A DNA stretch of 64,000 nt from Myxococcales bacterium (GTDB lineage Bacteria > Myxococcota_A > Polyangia > Polyangiales > Ga0077539). Shown here piece after piece: positions 19,611 through 30,325 of the stretch. The stretch lies in contig JAEUKH010000029.1 of the NCBI GenBank assembly GCA_016792845.1, positions 310,001 to 374,000 on the forward strand, in the 5' to 3' direction. The stretch's first letter is position 1. Each line of letters begins with the position of its first letter. The notes under the pieces were generated by a model that did no database searches, was not told the DNA's origin, and saw only the letters and a list, made by a program, of their open reading frames with translations. Both the position numbers and the translations under genes were made by a program.

Positions 19611-20576
19611 ATGACGATGGATGCCGTTCTGCCCGCTCCGGGCGAAGCCCCCCTCCCTGTTCGTGCGCTTCTTGAGGCGGGCGTTCACTTCGGCCACCAG
19701 ACCAAGCGGTGGAATCCCAAAATGCGCCCGTTCATCTACGGCGCCCGCGGCGGGATCCACATCATTGACCTCGACCAGACCTCGCGCCTCTTCACCCGCG
19801 CCTACAACTACGTCACCGACGTGGTGGGCAAGGGCGGGCACGTGCTCTTCGTGGGCACCAAGCGCCAGGCCCAAGAGATCGTTCAAGAAGAGGCCCTCCG
19901 CGCGGGCCAGCACTTCGTCACCAACCGCTGGCTCGGCGGCACGTTGACGAACTTCCGCACGATCCGTTCGGGCATCGAGCGCCTCAGGGCCATCGAGACC
20001 ATGAAGGCCGACGGCACCTACGAGAACCTGCCGAAGAAAGAGACCCTCGGTCTCGAGAAAGAGCGCATCCGTCTCGAAGAGTACATCGGCGGTCTGAAGA
20101 ACATGGGCGGGCTCCCCGGCGTGGTCTTCATCATCGACCCGGCGCTCGAAGACATCGCGGTGAAAGAGGCCCGCAAGCTGGGCATTCCGATCATGGCGAT
20201 CACCGACACCAACTGCGACCCCGATCTCATCGACTTCCCGATCCCGGGCAACGACGACGCGATCCGCTCGATCAAGCTCATCACCGCGCGCATCGCCGAC
20301 GCGGCCATCGAGGGCGCCCTCAAGCGCCGCGACCTCGTGGGCTCCGACGAGGGCCGCAGCAACATCGTCGAGATGCGCGACCGCGGCGACCGCGACCGTG
20401 ACCGTCGCGGTGGCGATCGCCGTGACGGCGGTCGTGGCCCCGGCGGCCGTGGCCCCGGCGGTCGTGGCCCCGGCGGTCGTGGCCCCGGCGGCCCCGGCGG
20501 CCGTGGCGGCGAAGTGAATGTCACCCGTGGCCCGGGCGGCACCGCGTCAGCGGGCGGCACCGACAAGGCCGACTGA
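19611..20576 (+). CDS. rpsB: 30S ribosomal protein S2
   Basis: Ribosomal protein S2 of the small subunit, required for S1 binding and initiation. The core is unmistakable ([58 protein letters not shown]). The protein is about 321 residues, some 80 longer than the E. coli protein. The extra part is an Arg/Asp/Gly tail after residue 250 containing four exact GRGPG units. The ATG at 19611 follows GGAG and precedes MTMDAVL; the ATG six bases later is an alternative. It is the first gene of the rpsB-tsf translation operon. Confidence 0.96.
   Translation: MTMDAVLPAPGEAPLPVRALLEAGVHFGHQTKRWNPKMRPFIYGARGGIHIIDLDQTSRLFTRAYNYVTDVVGKGGHVLFVGTKRQAQEIVQEEALRAGQHFVTNRWLGGTLTNFRTIRSGIERLRAIETMKADGTYENLPKKETLGLEKERIRLEEYIGGLKNMGGLPGVVFIIDPALEDIAVKEARKLGIPIMAITDTNCDPDLIDFPIPGNDDAIRSIKLITARIADAAIEGALKRRDLVGSDEGRSNIVEMRDRGDRDRDRRGGDRRDGGRGPGGRGPGGRGPGGRGPGGPGGRGGEVNVTRGPGGTASAGGTDKAD
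20430..20489. repeat. 15-base tandem repeat in rpsB 3' end
   Basis: Four units of ggtcgtggccccggc (one has ggccgt in place of ggtcgt). They encode Gly-Arg-Gly-Pro-Gly in the S2 tail, and the reading frame is kept. Confidence 0.8.
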
Positions 20577-20595
20577 GCAGAGGCGAGACACGATC

Positions 20596-21702
20596 ATGGC
20601 TGACATCACAGCGTCGATGGTGAAAGAGCTTCGCGAGCGCACGCAGGCCGGCATGGCCGACTGCAAGAACGCGCTCAAAGAAGCCGATGGCGACATGGCA
20701 AAGGCCGTCGAAATCCTTCAGAAGAAGGGCATTTTGAAGGGCATGTCGAAGCAGGGCAAGATCGCCGCCGAGGGCGCGGTCTCGGCCGCGGTTTCGGGCA
20801 ACGTGGGCGTGGCCCTCGAGTTCAACTGCCAGACCGACTTCGTCGCCCGGGGCGATGAGTTCAAGGGCATGTTGCGCGAGCTGACCAACGCGGCGCTGGC
20901 GCACAAGCCGGCCGACGTGGCGACCCTTGAGGCGGTCTCGGTCGAGGGGCGCACCTTCGCCGAGCGCATCAATGACCTCACGGCCCGCTCGGGCGAGAAG
21001 CACGCGCTCCGGCGCGTGGCGGTGTACGAGGCCGGTGAGGGCTCGCTCCTCCACACCTACGTGCACTCGAACCACCGCATCGCCGTGCTCGTCGAACTGG
21101 TCTCGTCGAACGTCGGTCACGAAGCGGTGAAAGAGTTCGCCGAAGACGTGGCCCTTCAGATCGCGTCGATGAGCCCGAAGTACCTCCTCAAGAGCGAGGT
21201 GCCCACCGAGACCGTCGACAAGCAGCGCGAGATCTTCTCGGCCCAGATGGATCAAGAAGACGCCGCCATCCTCGCCGAGCCCGACGCTTACCTTGAGCGC
21301 GTTCGCCTCAAGGTGATCGAAGACGCGCGCGAGGCGGGCACCGAGGTGGCCGACCCCGCCGCCGAGGCCCAGCGCCTCGTGACCGAAGACGCGAAGTTCA
21401 AGGCTTCGCTCGAAGGCTTCGTGCGCGCCGCTGACAAGCTCAAGGCGCGCCCCGCGGCGGTTCGTGCCAAGATCCTCGAAGGCAAGGTCAGCAAGTGGCT
21501 CACCGAGGTGGTGCTTGTTGATCAGACCTCGGTCAAAGAGTCTGACAAGACCATCGCCAAGATCCAGTCTGAGGTCGCGGCGCGGGTGCCGGGTACCGCC
21601 GTGAAGCGCTTTGTGCGCTTCGAGGTGGGCGAGGGCATCGAGAAGGGCCCGGCCAAAGACTTCGCCACCGAGGTGGCCGAGATGGCGGCGCAGGCGGGCT
21701 GA
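20596..21702 (+). CDS. tsf: translation elongation factor Ts
   Basis: Nucleotide exchange factor that recycles EF-Tu-GDP to EF-Tu-GTP. The N-terminal UBA-like domain and the EF-Tu contact are plain (VKELRERTQAGMADCKNAL, FNCQTDFVAR). Two dimerisation-type modules follow, with HVALQIA-like ALQIASMSPKYL and the C-terminal VVLVDQTSVKESDKTI. At about 368 residues it is longer than the E. coli protein because of a longer middle region. The ATG at 20596 follows GAGGCGAG; earlier in-frame starts lie inside rpsB. It is 19 bases after rpsB. Confidence 0.96.
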   Translation: MADITASMVKELRERTQAGMADCKNALKEADGDMAKAVEILQKKGILKGMSKQGKIAAEGAVSAAVSGNVGVALEFNCQTDFVARGDEFKGMLRELTNAALAHKPADVATLEAVSVEGRTFAERINDLTARSGEKHALRRVAVYEAGEGSLLHTYVHSNHRIAVLVELVSSNVGHEAVKEFAEDVALQIASMSPKYLLKSEVPTETVDKQREIFSAQMDQEDAAILAEPDAYLERVRLKVIEDAREAGTEVADPAAEAQRLVTEDAKFKASLEGFVRAADKLKARPAAVRAKILEGKVSKWLTEVVLVDQTSVKESDKTIAKIQSEVAARVPGTAVKRFVRFEVGEGIEKGPAKDFATEVAEMAAQAG

Positions 21703-23299
<1,597 letters not shown>

Positions 23300-23344
23300 C
23301 CCGCGCCGCCGTCAGCAGAGCACCATCAATGGGGGAGCGTCTTC

Positions 23345-24376
23345 GTGGAGATTCAGACACAACTGCCGCTGCACGATAAGCAGGGCCTCGCGCAGCACCT
23401 TCAGCGCATGTTTCCTCAATATAAAGTTGAGCCGAACATGCACGGGGTCATCGTCGGCAACGGCCTCGCGACCGGGGTGCTGGTGCGCGACATGGGCAAC
23501 GGCCGCGCGAAGCTGATCTGGGAGTTTCCGAGCCTCGCGACGAAATTCTTCGTCATCCTCACCATCGTCTTCGGCATCTTGCCCGGGCTGATCTTGTTCG
23601 GCCTCGTCTGGGCGGTCACGAACGGCGACGTCGACCGCATGCGCAATGAGGTCTCGCACGCGCTGGTGAACGGCGCTCCGGCCGCGATGGGCGCGCCCGG
23701 TATGCCCGGCATGGCCGGTATGCCCGGGGTCGCGATGGCGCCGACGGGGCCGCGCCGCGGCATGGCCGTCACCTTCGGCCTCCTCACGCTGCTCTCGGGG
23801 GCCTTTACGGCCTACAACTACAGCGAATACCAGAGCGCGTACGTGTCGCCGTACAGCAGCTACGGCAGCTACGGTCGTTATGGCAGCTACGGCTCGTCGT
23901 ACTCGTACATCCGCCGCGCCCGTTTTCGCGAGCGATACGAGGGCGGCATGGTGGTCACGGGCATCTGCTTCGTGCTCACCCTCGTGGGCCTCGCGCGCAT
24001 GAAGGGCGGCAGCGCGCCGCAGCCCGCGCCCTACGGCCAGCCGATGCCGGGTCAGCCGTACCCGCAGCAGGGCTTCGGCGGCCAGCCGATGCCGGGTCAG
24101 CCGTACCCCCCGCAAGGTTTCGGCGGGCAACCCATGCCGGGCCAGCCCTTCGGCACCGGGCCGCAAGGGCAACCGATGCCGGGTCAGCCGTACCCCCCGC
24201 AAGGCTTCGGTACAGGGCCGCAAGGGCAGCCGTACCCGCAGCAGGGCTTCGGTACGGGGCCGCAAGGGCCTCAGGCGGGGCCGCAGGGGCCGCAGACCGG
24301 CCAAGAGGGCTGGGGGCCCGGGCAGCAGCCGGGAGGCCCCCAAGGAGGCGGCTGGGGGCCGCCGCCGCAGGGCTGA
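23345..24376 (+). CDS. membrane protein with Pro/Gln-rich repeat tail
   Basis: A 343-residue protein of unknown function. The N-terminal ~60 residues form a soluble domain (PLHDKQGLAQHLQRMFPQYKVEPN...). One membrane helix (FFVILTIVFGILPGLILFGLVWAV) follows, then Met/Pro/Gly-rich and Tyr/Ser-rich linkers with two more hydrophobic segments (about 138-158 and 200-218). The tail from residue 230 repeats GQPMPGQPYPPQGFG. The GTG start is preceded by GGGGGAG. It takes the place after pyrH where frr is common, but has no resemblance to it. Confidence 0.65.
   Translation: MEIQTQLPLHDKQGLAQHLQRMFPQYKVEPNMHGVIVGNGLATGVLVRDMGNGRAKLIWEFPSLATKFFVILTIVFGILPGLILFGLVWAVTNGDVDRMRNEVSHALVNGAPAAMGAPGMPGMAGMPGVAMAPTGPRRGMAVTFGLLTLLSGAFTAYNYSEYQSAYVSPYSSYGSYGRYGSYGSSYSYIRRARFRERYEGGMVVTGICFVLTLVGLARMKGGSAPQPAPYGQPMPGQPYPQQGFGGQPMPGQPYPPQGFGGQPMPGQPFGTGPQGQPMPGQPYPPQGFGTGPQGQPYPQQGFGTGPQGPQAGPQGPQTGQEGWGPGQQPGGPQGGGWGPPPQG
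24035..24300. repeat. imperfect repeats coding GQPMPGQPYPPQGFG
   Basis: Units of about 45 bases (ggccagccgatgccgggtca and neighbours) repeat three to five times with small changes at the 3' end of the Pro/Gln-rich membrane protein gene. Confidence 0.7.
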
Positions 24377-24378
24377 GT

Positions 24379-26595
24379 TCAGGTCGAGAGGGTCTTCTTC
24401 TTGACCCGCTTGCGCACCACGCGGTGGCCGGCCCTGGGCGAGACCGGGGGCGGCAGCTGCGACGCCTGCGTCGAGCCGCTCCGAAACAACATCGACCCGG
24501 CCTGCGGGGTGCTGCTGCGGGCGCGCTCGCGGGCGAGCTCCATGAAGCGCGATTGCGACCTGAGGGGCGCCTCGCCGTCGGCGGGGGTGCGGCGCAGGTA
24601 GGTGCCATCGGGCTGCATCTCACGGGCTTTCACGTTGTCGGCGAGTTGGGTCGCGAGCACCGTGTCGCGCACCCAGCTCGCCATCGCCTTGTCTTCTACG
24701 GGGAAGAACACCTCGACGCGGCGGTCGAAATTGCGGGGCATCCAGTCGGCGCTTGAGAGGTACACCTCGGGGGCGCCCCCGTTGGCGAGCCAGACCAACC
24801 GGGTGTGCTCGAGAAAGCGGTCGATGATCGAGCGCACCTTGATGTTCTCGCTCACCCCTGGGATGCCGGGCTTCAAACAACAAATGCCCCGCACGATCAG
24901 GTCGATTTTGACCCCCGATTGCGAGGCCCCGTAGAGGGCCTGAATGACCGCGGCGTCGACCAGCGAGTTGAGCTTCACCACCAGGTGCGCCGTGCGGCCG
25001 TGTCGCGCGTGCTCGGCCTCGCGGGCGATGAGCGCCAAGATGCGCTCGCGCAAATTGGTGGGCGCCACGGCGATGCGCTGCCACGAGGGCGGCTCGCAAT
25101 ACCCCGTGAGGAGGTTGAAGAGGTGCGTCGCGTCTTCGCCGAGCTCTTTGCGCGCTGAGAACATCGAGATGTCGGTGTAGAGCCGCGCCGAGGCCGGGTT
25201 GTAGTTGCCCGTCGAGAGGTGCACATACCGCCGCAACCCCTTCTCTTCGCGGCGAATGATGAGACACACCTTGGCGTGGGTCTTGAGCCCGAGGAGCCCG
25301 TACACCACATGGACGCCGCTCTCTTCGAGGGCCCGGGCCCACTGAATGTTGGCCTCTTCGTCGAAGCGGGCCTTGAGCTCGACGAGGGCCGTGACCTGCT
25401 TGCCGTTGTCGGCCGCGCGCGCGAGGGCGCGCACAAAGGGCGAGTTCGAGCCCGCGCGGTAGAGGGTGATCTTGATCGCGAGCACCTTCGGGTCGTCGGC
25501 CGCGCGGGAGACAAAATCGACCACCGAGTCGAAGCTCTCGTAGGGGTGCTGCAAGAGCACGTCGCGCTCGCTCAAGAGCGCGAAGGGGTCTTCGGTGTCG
25601 CGAAACGGCGGCACGACCTGCGGGGTGAAGGCCTCGTCGTGGAGATCGGGGCGCGGCTCGCTCGCGTGAACGCCGATGAGGTCGCCGAGGTGAAGAGGGC
25701 CGTCGACGAGGTAGACGTCGTCGTCTTCGAGGCGAAGAAAGCGCCGCAAGAGGGTCAGAAGGCGCGGGTCGATGCGGGCCGCGGCTTCGAGGCGCACGGC
25801 GTTGCCGCGGTCGCGACGGCGAAGCTCCTGCTGAATCGTCTTGAGGAGGTCTTCGGCCTCCTCTTCGTCGATCGTAAGGTCGAAATTGCGGGTCAGCCGA
25901 AAGGGCGACACCGACACGATTTCGAGCCCGGGGAAGAGCATCCCGGCGTGGCGGGCGATGACCTCTTCGAGAAACAGCCAGGTGCGGTGCGCCCCGCGAC
26001 CCTCGCCCTTGACCTCGACGAGGCGCTGCAAGATCGGCGGCACCTGCACCACCGCGAAACCAATGCCGCCCTCGTCGCGGTCGCTCAGAAACACCACCCC
26101 GAGCGCCAACGCCTTGTTGCGCAGATGCGGAAAGGGGTGCCCGGGGTCGATCACCATCGGCGTCAGCACCGGGTAGATCTCTTCTTTGAAGTACTCGCGC
26201 ATCCGCGCGTCGGTCTCTGGGCTGAGCCCCGCGCCCTCGCCGAGCGCGATGCCCGCGCCGTCGAGCGCCGACACGAGCTGCTCTCGGTAGAGCGTGTACT
26301 GGTCGCGCACCATGCGGTGGGCGCGGGCTGAGATCGCCGCGAGCTGCTCGGCGGGTGAGAGCCCGTCAGGCGGCATCTCAAGCACGTCGCCGGTGAGGAG
26401 CTGACGCTTGAGACCCGCCACGCGGATCATAAAAAACTCATCGAGGTTGGTGCTGACGATCGAGAGAAACTTCAGCCGTTCGAGGAGCGGCACCCCGGGC
26501 TCGGCGGCCTCGTCGAGCACGCGCTGGTTGAACTCAAGCCAAGAGAGCTCGCGGTTGAGCAACAACTTCGGGTCTGACAACGAGGGCGCGTTCAC
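24379..26595 (-). CDS. ppk1: polyphosphate kinase 1
   Basis: Reversibly makes long-chain polyphosphate from ATP. It has 738 residues, with the four-domain PPK1 layout. The N-terminal hallmark is LLNRELSWLEFNQRVLDEA. The autophosphorylated histidine lies in LKTHAKVCLI, followed by YVHLSTGNYNPASARLYTD, and the C-terminal ADWMPRNFDRRVEVFFP is conserved. The C-terminus carries an extra basic, disordered extension of about 60 residues (RKRVKKK near the end). Polyphosphate kinase supports stress survival, motility and development in related bacteria. Convergent with the upstream Pro-rich gene, two bases apart. Confidence 0.96.
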   Translation of the reverse strand: MNAPSLSDPKLLLNRELSWLEFNQRVLDEAAEPGVPLLERLKFLSIVSTNLDEFFMIRVAGLKRQLLTGDVLEMPPDGLSPAEQLAAISARAHRMVRDQYTLYREQLVSALDGAGIALGEGAGLSPETDARMREYFKEEIYPVLTPMVIDPGHPFPHLRNKALALGVVFLSDRDEGGIGFAVVQVPPILQRLVEVKGEGRGAHRTWLFLEEVIARHAGMLFPGLEIVSVSPFRLTRNFDLTIDEEEAEDLLKTIQQELRRRDRGNAVRLEAAARIDPRLLTLLRRFLRLEDDDVYLVDGPLHLGDLIGVHASEPRPDLHDEAFTPQVVPPFRDTEDPFALLSERDVLLQHPYESFDSVVDFVSRAADDPKVLAIKITLYRAGSNSPFVRALARAADNGKQVTALVELKARFDEEANIQWARALEESGVHVVYGLLGLKTHAKVCLIIRREEKGLRRYVHLSTGNYNPASARLYTDISMFSARKELGEDATHLFNLLTGYCEPPSWQRIAVAPTNLRERILALIAREAEHARHGRTAHLVVKLNSLVDAAVIQALYGASQSGVKIDLIVRGICCLKPGIPGVSENIKVRSIIDRFLEHTRLVWLANGGAPEVYLSSADWMPRNFDRRVEVFFPVEDKAMASWVRDTVLATQLADNVKAREMQPDGTYLRRTPADGEAPLRSQSRFMELARERARSSTPQAGSMLFRSGSTQASQLPPPVSPRAGHRVVRKRVKKKTLST

Positions 26596-26623
26596 GGCCC
26601 CGCGACAATACCCGAAAAGCCCG

Positions 26624-27187
26624 CTACGCGCCGTCGGCGTTCAAGGTGTACCCGCGGAGCGTCGAGCGGATGCCCACGCTGGTGCCGCGCGAGCTCGTGG
26701 CCGAGGCTTCGATCTCGATCACCCCAACGCCCGCGGCGAAGTAGGTCGTGGTGGTGACCCCCGAGGCCCGCGCCGTGTGGGTCACGCTCACCACGTTGGT
26801 GAAGCGCTGGTCGCCCACGGTGCGCGCTTCGCCGACGGTGCGGATCTCGTATCCGCCGGTGGGCCCCTCCCACTGAGTGCCCACGCGCACGGGGTCTTTG
26901 AGGATGAACTGCCCCTCGCGGAAGACGCCGCCCTCGCGGTACTCCCACGTCTCGGTGCGGCTGTTGCTGCTCCGCACGAGGAAGCGCGGCCCGTCGACCC
27001 GCACCACCACCAGCGTCGCGAGCACCGTGTCGCCGCCGATGCCCGTTTGGGTGTCGTAGCTCCACGCGGCCCCTTGGCGCAGCGGCACCCAATCGCGCGC
27101 GTGCTCGGCCCGCACCGCCGCCGGCCGTTGGGGCGCCGCGCAGGCCGCGAGCATCGCTGAGAAGACCGCAAATCGAAGGTGTTTCAT
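26624..27187 (-). CDS. small lipoprotein of unknown function
   Basis: A 187-residue exported protein with signal peptide MKHLRFAVFSAMLAAC, the lipobox being MLAAC. The mature part is beta-rich (RDWVPLRQGAAWSYDTQTG...), like DUF-type single-domain lipoproteins that hold a twisted beta-sheet, but the family is not recognised. Its ATG shares its A with the stop of the upstream tail-anchored protein (TGATG), so the two are coupled. Confidence 0.65.
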   Translation of the reverse strand: MKHLRFAVFSAMLAACAAPQRPAAVRAEHARDWVPLRQGAAWSYDTQTGIGGDTVLATLVVVRVDGPRFLVRSSNSRTETWEYREGGVFREGQFILKDPVRVGTQWEGPTGGYEIRTVGEARTVGDQRFTNVVSVTHTARASGVTTTTYFAAGVGVIEIEASATSSRGTSVGIRSTLRGYTLNADGA

Positions 27188-27459
27188 CAGTGACCCAACC
27201 AGTGCGCCGCCAACATCACGATGAGGCCGCCGGTGACGATGAACGCCGCCGTCGCACCCGGGTCTGGTGCGAAGCGCGCGAGCATCGTTCGACCCGCCTG
27301 CGATTTTGTCGCGTCGTCACTTCGGGCGAGGCGCGCGGCGATGGCCCGGGCCTCGGCGTGATCGCCCGCGTCGAGGCAGCGCTGCATGGTCAACACTTCG
27401 GGGTCGGCGGCTGCCGACACGGCGGCGTCTGGGGTCTTCGAGTCGTCGGTTTCAGACAC
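27187..27459 (-). CDS. small C-tail-anchored protein
   Basis: About 90 residues. A short helical region (LTMQRCLDAGDHAEARAIAARLARS, resembling half a TPR) leads to a single C-terminal membrane helix (AAFIVTGGLIVMLAAHWLG). It has no signal peptide, so the soluble part should be cytoplasmic. The GTG at 27459 is the likely start; an ATG 36 bases upstream would add 12 residues. The next gene's ATG overlaps its stop. Confidence 0.6.
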   Translation of the reverse strand: MSETDDSKTPDAAVSAAADPEVLTMQRCLDAGDHAEARAIAARLARSDDATKSQAGRTMLARFAPDPGATAAFIVTGGLIVMLAAHWLGH

Positions 27460-27566
27460 GGCCCCGAGGCTACTCTGCCCGAGGGCTGGGCGCATCTCTC
27501 TCTGTCACGCAAGGCCCGCGTCGGCGCGCTGTGAGCGGCCTGCGGGCTGTGTTAGAGCCTCGCCGG

Positions 27567-28475
27567 GTGAGCCAGTGGATCGTCTTCGAGGTGTCGCTCG
27601 CGGCCCGTGGCGCCGCGCTGTGGGTCGAGCGGCTCGCCGTGTCGGGGTTTCTTGAACCCGTGGTGATCGACCCGGTCGAGAGCCTCCCGGCCCGCGACGG
27701 ATACAGCGCCCGGGTCGACCCCGACGCCCTCGCGCGGGTCGAGGTGTGGTGTGACGATCGGTCGCGCGTCGAGGCGCTCGAAGCCCTCGCGCGAGAGGCG
27801 ACCGCGGCCCCGTTCTTCGCTGCCAGCGCGCGGCTCCGCGAGGCCAGCGAGGTCGAGCTCGCGGTCGAAGATTGGCGCAAGGCGCACCTGCCCATCGTCG
27901 TCGACGCGCTCTGGCGGATGGTGCCCCATTGGTGCGAAGCGCCCCCGGGCGAGGGCCGGGTGATCGTCACCGACCCGGGCGGCGCGTTCGGCTCGGGAGA
28001 TCATGCAACAACGCGAGATTGCATGAGATTTTTGACAGAGCTGGTGCGCCCTGGCGAGCGGGTGATCGACCTCGGCTCGGGGGCCGGGCTCTTGAGCCTC
28101 GGCGCGGCGATGTGCGGCGCGGGCGAGGTGCTGGCGGTCGACATCGACCCCATGGCGGGGGCCCATCTGCGCGAGATGATGCGCCTCAACGGCGTGACCG
28201 CGCGGGTTCGATTCGAGCGCAAGGATTGGCGCGCGACGCGGCTCGTGGGGGCCGACGTGGTGATTCAGAACATCGGGGCTGAAGACGCGAAGGAGCTTGT
28301 GTTGAAGCTCGGCGCGACGCGGCATCGCCCGCGTGTGCTGCTGCTCTCGGGCATCGCGCGGTGGTCGCTGCCGATGGTCGCTGCGGCGCTCGACGAGACC
28401 CGCGCCACGGTGCGCGCGACGCGGAGCGAAGACGAGGAGTGGGTCACCCTCGCGGTGACGCCGCGTCAGGGCTGA
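27567..28475 (+). CDS. prmA: ribosomal protein L11 methyltransferase (PrmA-like)
   Basis: SAM-dependent methyltransferase of about 302 residues with the PrmA layout: a small N-terminal substrate-recognition domain (EVSLAARGAALWVERLAVSGF), a linker, and a Rossmann domain. The hallmark DPGGAFGSGDHATTRDC (normally PGxAFGTGxH) sits near residue 135, followed by motif I VIDLGSGAGLLSLGA. Motif IV usually reads NILA; here it is QNIGAED. L11 trimethylation is the expected role; the divergence at motif IV leaves room for another substrate. The GTG at 27567 fits the start of the domain. Its stop overlaps the stop of the convergent LCCL gene by ten bases. Confidence 0.85.
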   Translation: MSQWIVFEVSLAARGAALWVERLAVSGFLEPVVIDPVESLPARDGYSARVDPDALARVEVWCDDRSRVEALEALAREATAAPFFAASARLREASEVELAVEDWRKAHLPIVVDALWRMVPHWCEAPPGEGRVIVTDPGGAFGSGDHATTRDCMRFLTELVRPGERVIDLGSGAGLLSLGAAMCGAGEVLAVDIDPMAGAHLREMMRLNGVTARVRFERKDWRATRLVGADVVIQNIGAEDAKELVLKLGATRHRPRVLLLSGIARWSLPMVAAALDETRATVRATRSEDEEWVTLAVTPRQG

Positions 28476-29281
28476 ACCGAGAAGCTGCCCGGGTAGCTGC
28501 CGTAGTTCGACGTGTTGACGCCGTTGGCGTTGCTGCCCGCGTAGGCCGGCATGCCCGGCAGAATGCGGAGGGTGAACATGCCGCCGCCGGGGCCGATGCG
28601 GCCCGCGTGCTGGGCCGCGCGACAGATCGAGCTGTCGTCGGTGTAGAGGCCGGTGCCCCAAACGGTGCCGCCCGCGCCGCCGGGCGGGCAGAAGCCGCGG
28701 ATGGTCTGGCCGTTCTGACCGCGAAAGCGCGTCGCGCTGTCTGACCACGAGAAGGTCTGAACGCCCCCCTGCGGCATGCCGTTGCCCACCACCGGCGGCG
28801 GCGCCTGGAGGGGCTGCGGGATCATCGCCTGGAGCCCCGGGAGCGGGCCCCCGACGATCGAGAAGCTCCCCGGGTAGCTGCGAAACGGGCGCGTCGTGAC
28901 GCCGTTACGGAGCGTGGCCATGTAGTTGGCCTGACCCGGCAAAATCTGAATCTGGAAGGCGCCCCCGGTGGCGGGGCTGACCCGACCCGAGTGCAGCGCC
29001 GCGGCGCAGACCGAGCTGTCGTCTGAGTAGATGTCAGAGCCCCAGACGGTGCCGCCAGGGCCGCCGGGCGGGCAGATCACGTTGACGACGGTGCCGACCT
29101 GGCCGCGGTAGGCCCGCGCGTCGGTGCGCCAGTTGGCGCTGAGCGTCGCCCCGGGGGCCATCGGCGCGCTCGGCGCCGCCGCTTCGTTGCTGTTCTTGCG
29201 TTTGCACGCGCCCAAGCTCAGCCCGCCCACGGCGACGAAGAAGATCACGGTTTGGGCGCTTGTGCCCCATCGACCAGCCAT
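28466..29281 (-). CDS. lipoprotein with two LCCL domains
   Basis: About 271 residues. The signal peptide ends in the lipobox LSLGAC. After a short linker come two LCCL modules of about 90 residues (about 50-145 and 180-271). Each has paired cysteines and the pattern GTVWGxxxYxDDSSxCxAAxHxGR...Y...NGVxTxxxxSYPGSFS. In eukaryotes the LCCL fold occurs in extracellular proteins (cochlin) and may bind lipid or glycan; in bacteria its role is unclear. The ATG at 29281 or 29284 starts the signal peptide. It is convergent with prmA. Confidence 0.8.
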   Translation of the reverse strand: MAGRWGTSAQTVIFFVAVGGLSLGACKRKNSNEAAAPSAPMAPGATLSANWRTDARAYRGQVGTVVNVICPPGGPGGTVWGSDIYSDDSSVCAAALHSGRVSPATGGAFQIQILPGQANYMATLRNGVTTRPFRSYPGSFSIVGGPLPGLQAMIPQPLQAPPPVVGNGMPQGGVQTFSWSDSATRFRGQNGQTIRGFCPPGGAGGTVWGTGLYTDDSSICRAAQHAGRIGPGGGMFTLRILPGMPAYAGSNANGVNTSNYGSYPGSFSVQP

Positions 29282-29486
29282 CATGATTGCCCCCAAGATG
29301 CGTGTCGCCTGAAGGGCGAGACGGCTGAGATGCGACCCTTCGCACCAGACCTTCGCCGCCCCTCGGCCGCACAATCTACGGTCGAGCGTGGCACAAAGTC
29401 GCAGAGAACAAAAGCCTTTCAATGACGGGTCGTGCGAGGCAGAGTGAGACGAAATTGTGGCGTGTTCGAGGCCCCGAAGCGGGCCC

Positions 29487-30287
29487 TCAGAGGTTCAGCG
29501 CCGCGAGGAAGCAGCCTGCGCCGAGGAGCCCCGCGCCGCCGTCGACGGTGAGCGTCGTGCCGGTGATAAAACCCGCTGCGGGCGAGGCGAGATACATCAC
29601 CGCCGAGGCGACCTCGTCGCTGCGGCCCCAACGCCCGAGGGGCATCTTCTGCTGCATCGTCTCGGCCGCATCGCCGGGCGCGAGGCGAGACATTCCTTCG
29701 GTGTTGGCGATGGGGCCTGGGGCGACGGCGACGACGCGGACGCCCGCCGGGCCCCACTCGAGGGCGAGGTCGCGGGTGAGCTTCTCGATCCCTGCTTTGG
29801 CGGCCCCGGCGTGACACTGCAAGGGCATGGCCACGAAGCCTTGCGGCGACGCGGTGATGTTGACGATCACGCCGCGTCGGGCGGCGAGGGCCGCGTAGGC
29901 CGCGCGGCACGCGTTGAAGGTGCCGCAGAGGTCGATGTCGATCACCGTGCGAAACCCGTTCGCGCTCAGCGTCGCGGCGGGCGAGAGGAAGTTGCCCGCG
30001 GCGGCGTTCACCAAGACGTCGAGCCGACCCCAGTGCTGGGTGATGTGGGCCACCGCGGCTTCGAGGGCGTGGGCGTCGCGCACGTCGGCCGCGAGGGCGA
30101 GGCCCTGGGCGCCTTCGGCCTCAAGGGCGCGCACCGTCGTGTCGAGCTTCGCCGCGCTCCGCCCGAGCACCGCCACCCGGGCGCCGTGCCGCGCGAACTG
30201 CAACGCAATTTCAGCACCAATGCCGCTGCCGCCGCCGGTGACGAGGCACACCCGGTCTGCGAAGAGCGCACGATCGAAGAGAGTCAT
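29487..30287 (-). CDS. 2,4-dienoyl-CoA reductase-type SDR
   Basis: NADPH-dependent short-chain dehydrogenase/reductase, 266 residues, best matching the mitochondrial/peroxisomal 2,4-dienoyl-CoA reductase branch (DECR). It has GGGSGIG at 18-24, NAAAGNFLSPAATLSANGF near 94-112 and QCHAGAAKAG at 157-166. The classic YxxxK Tyr is replaced by Ala160 before Lys164, as in that branch. The C-terminal APGPIANTEGMSRL also fits. Role: reducing 2,4-dienoyl-CoA during beta-oxidation of unsaturated fatty acids. The ATG at 30287 is preferred to one 15 bases upstream. It diverges from the dienoyl-CoA isomerase-like gene. Confidence 0.82.
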   Translation of the reverse strand: MTLFDRALFADRVCLVTGGGSGIGAEIALQFARHGARVAVLGRSAAKLDTTVRALEAEGAQGLALAADVRDAHALEAAVAHITQHWGRLDVLVNAAAGNFLSPAATLSANGFRTVIDIDLCGTFNACRAAYAALAARRGVIVNITASPQGFVAMPLQCHAGAAKAGIEKLTRDLALEWGPAGVRVVAVAPGPIANTEGMSRLAPGDAAETMQQKMPLGRWGRSDEVASAVMYLASPAAGFITGTTLTVDGGAGLLGAGCFLAALNL

Positions 30288-30325
30288 CTCGTTACGATGC
30301 ACGAGATTCGATACGATCTCAGCAC
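30288..30325. promoter_or_regulatory. shared divergent promoter region of the dienoyl-CoA gene pair
   Basis: Only 38 bases separate the two divergent start codons. The sequence is AT-richer than the flanks (catctcgttacgatgcacga and onward), but I cannot place clear -35 and -10 boxes. Promoters must overlap or lie inside the genes. Confidence 0.35.

Noticed and set aside
20430-20489. Repeats at the rpsB end considered as a mobile-element end or recombination site
   Set aside because: They keep the S2 frame and encode GRGPG; no transposase or flanking inverted repeats.
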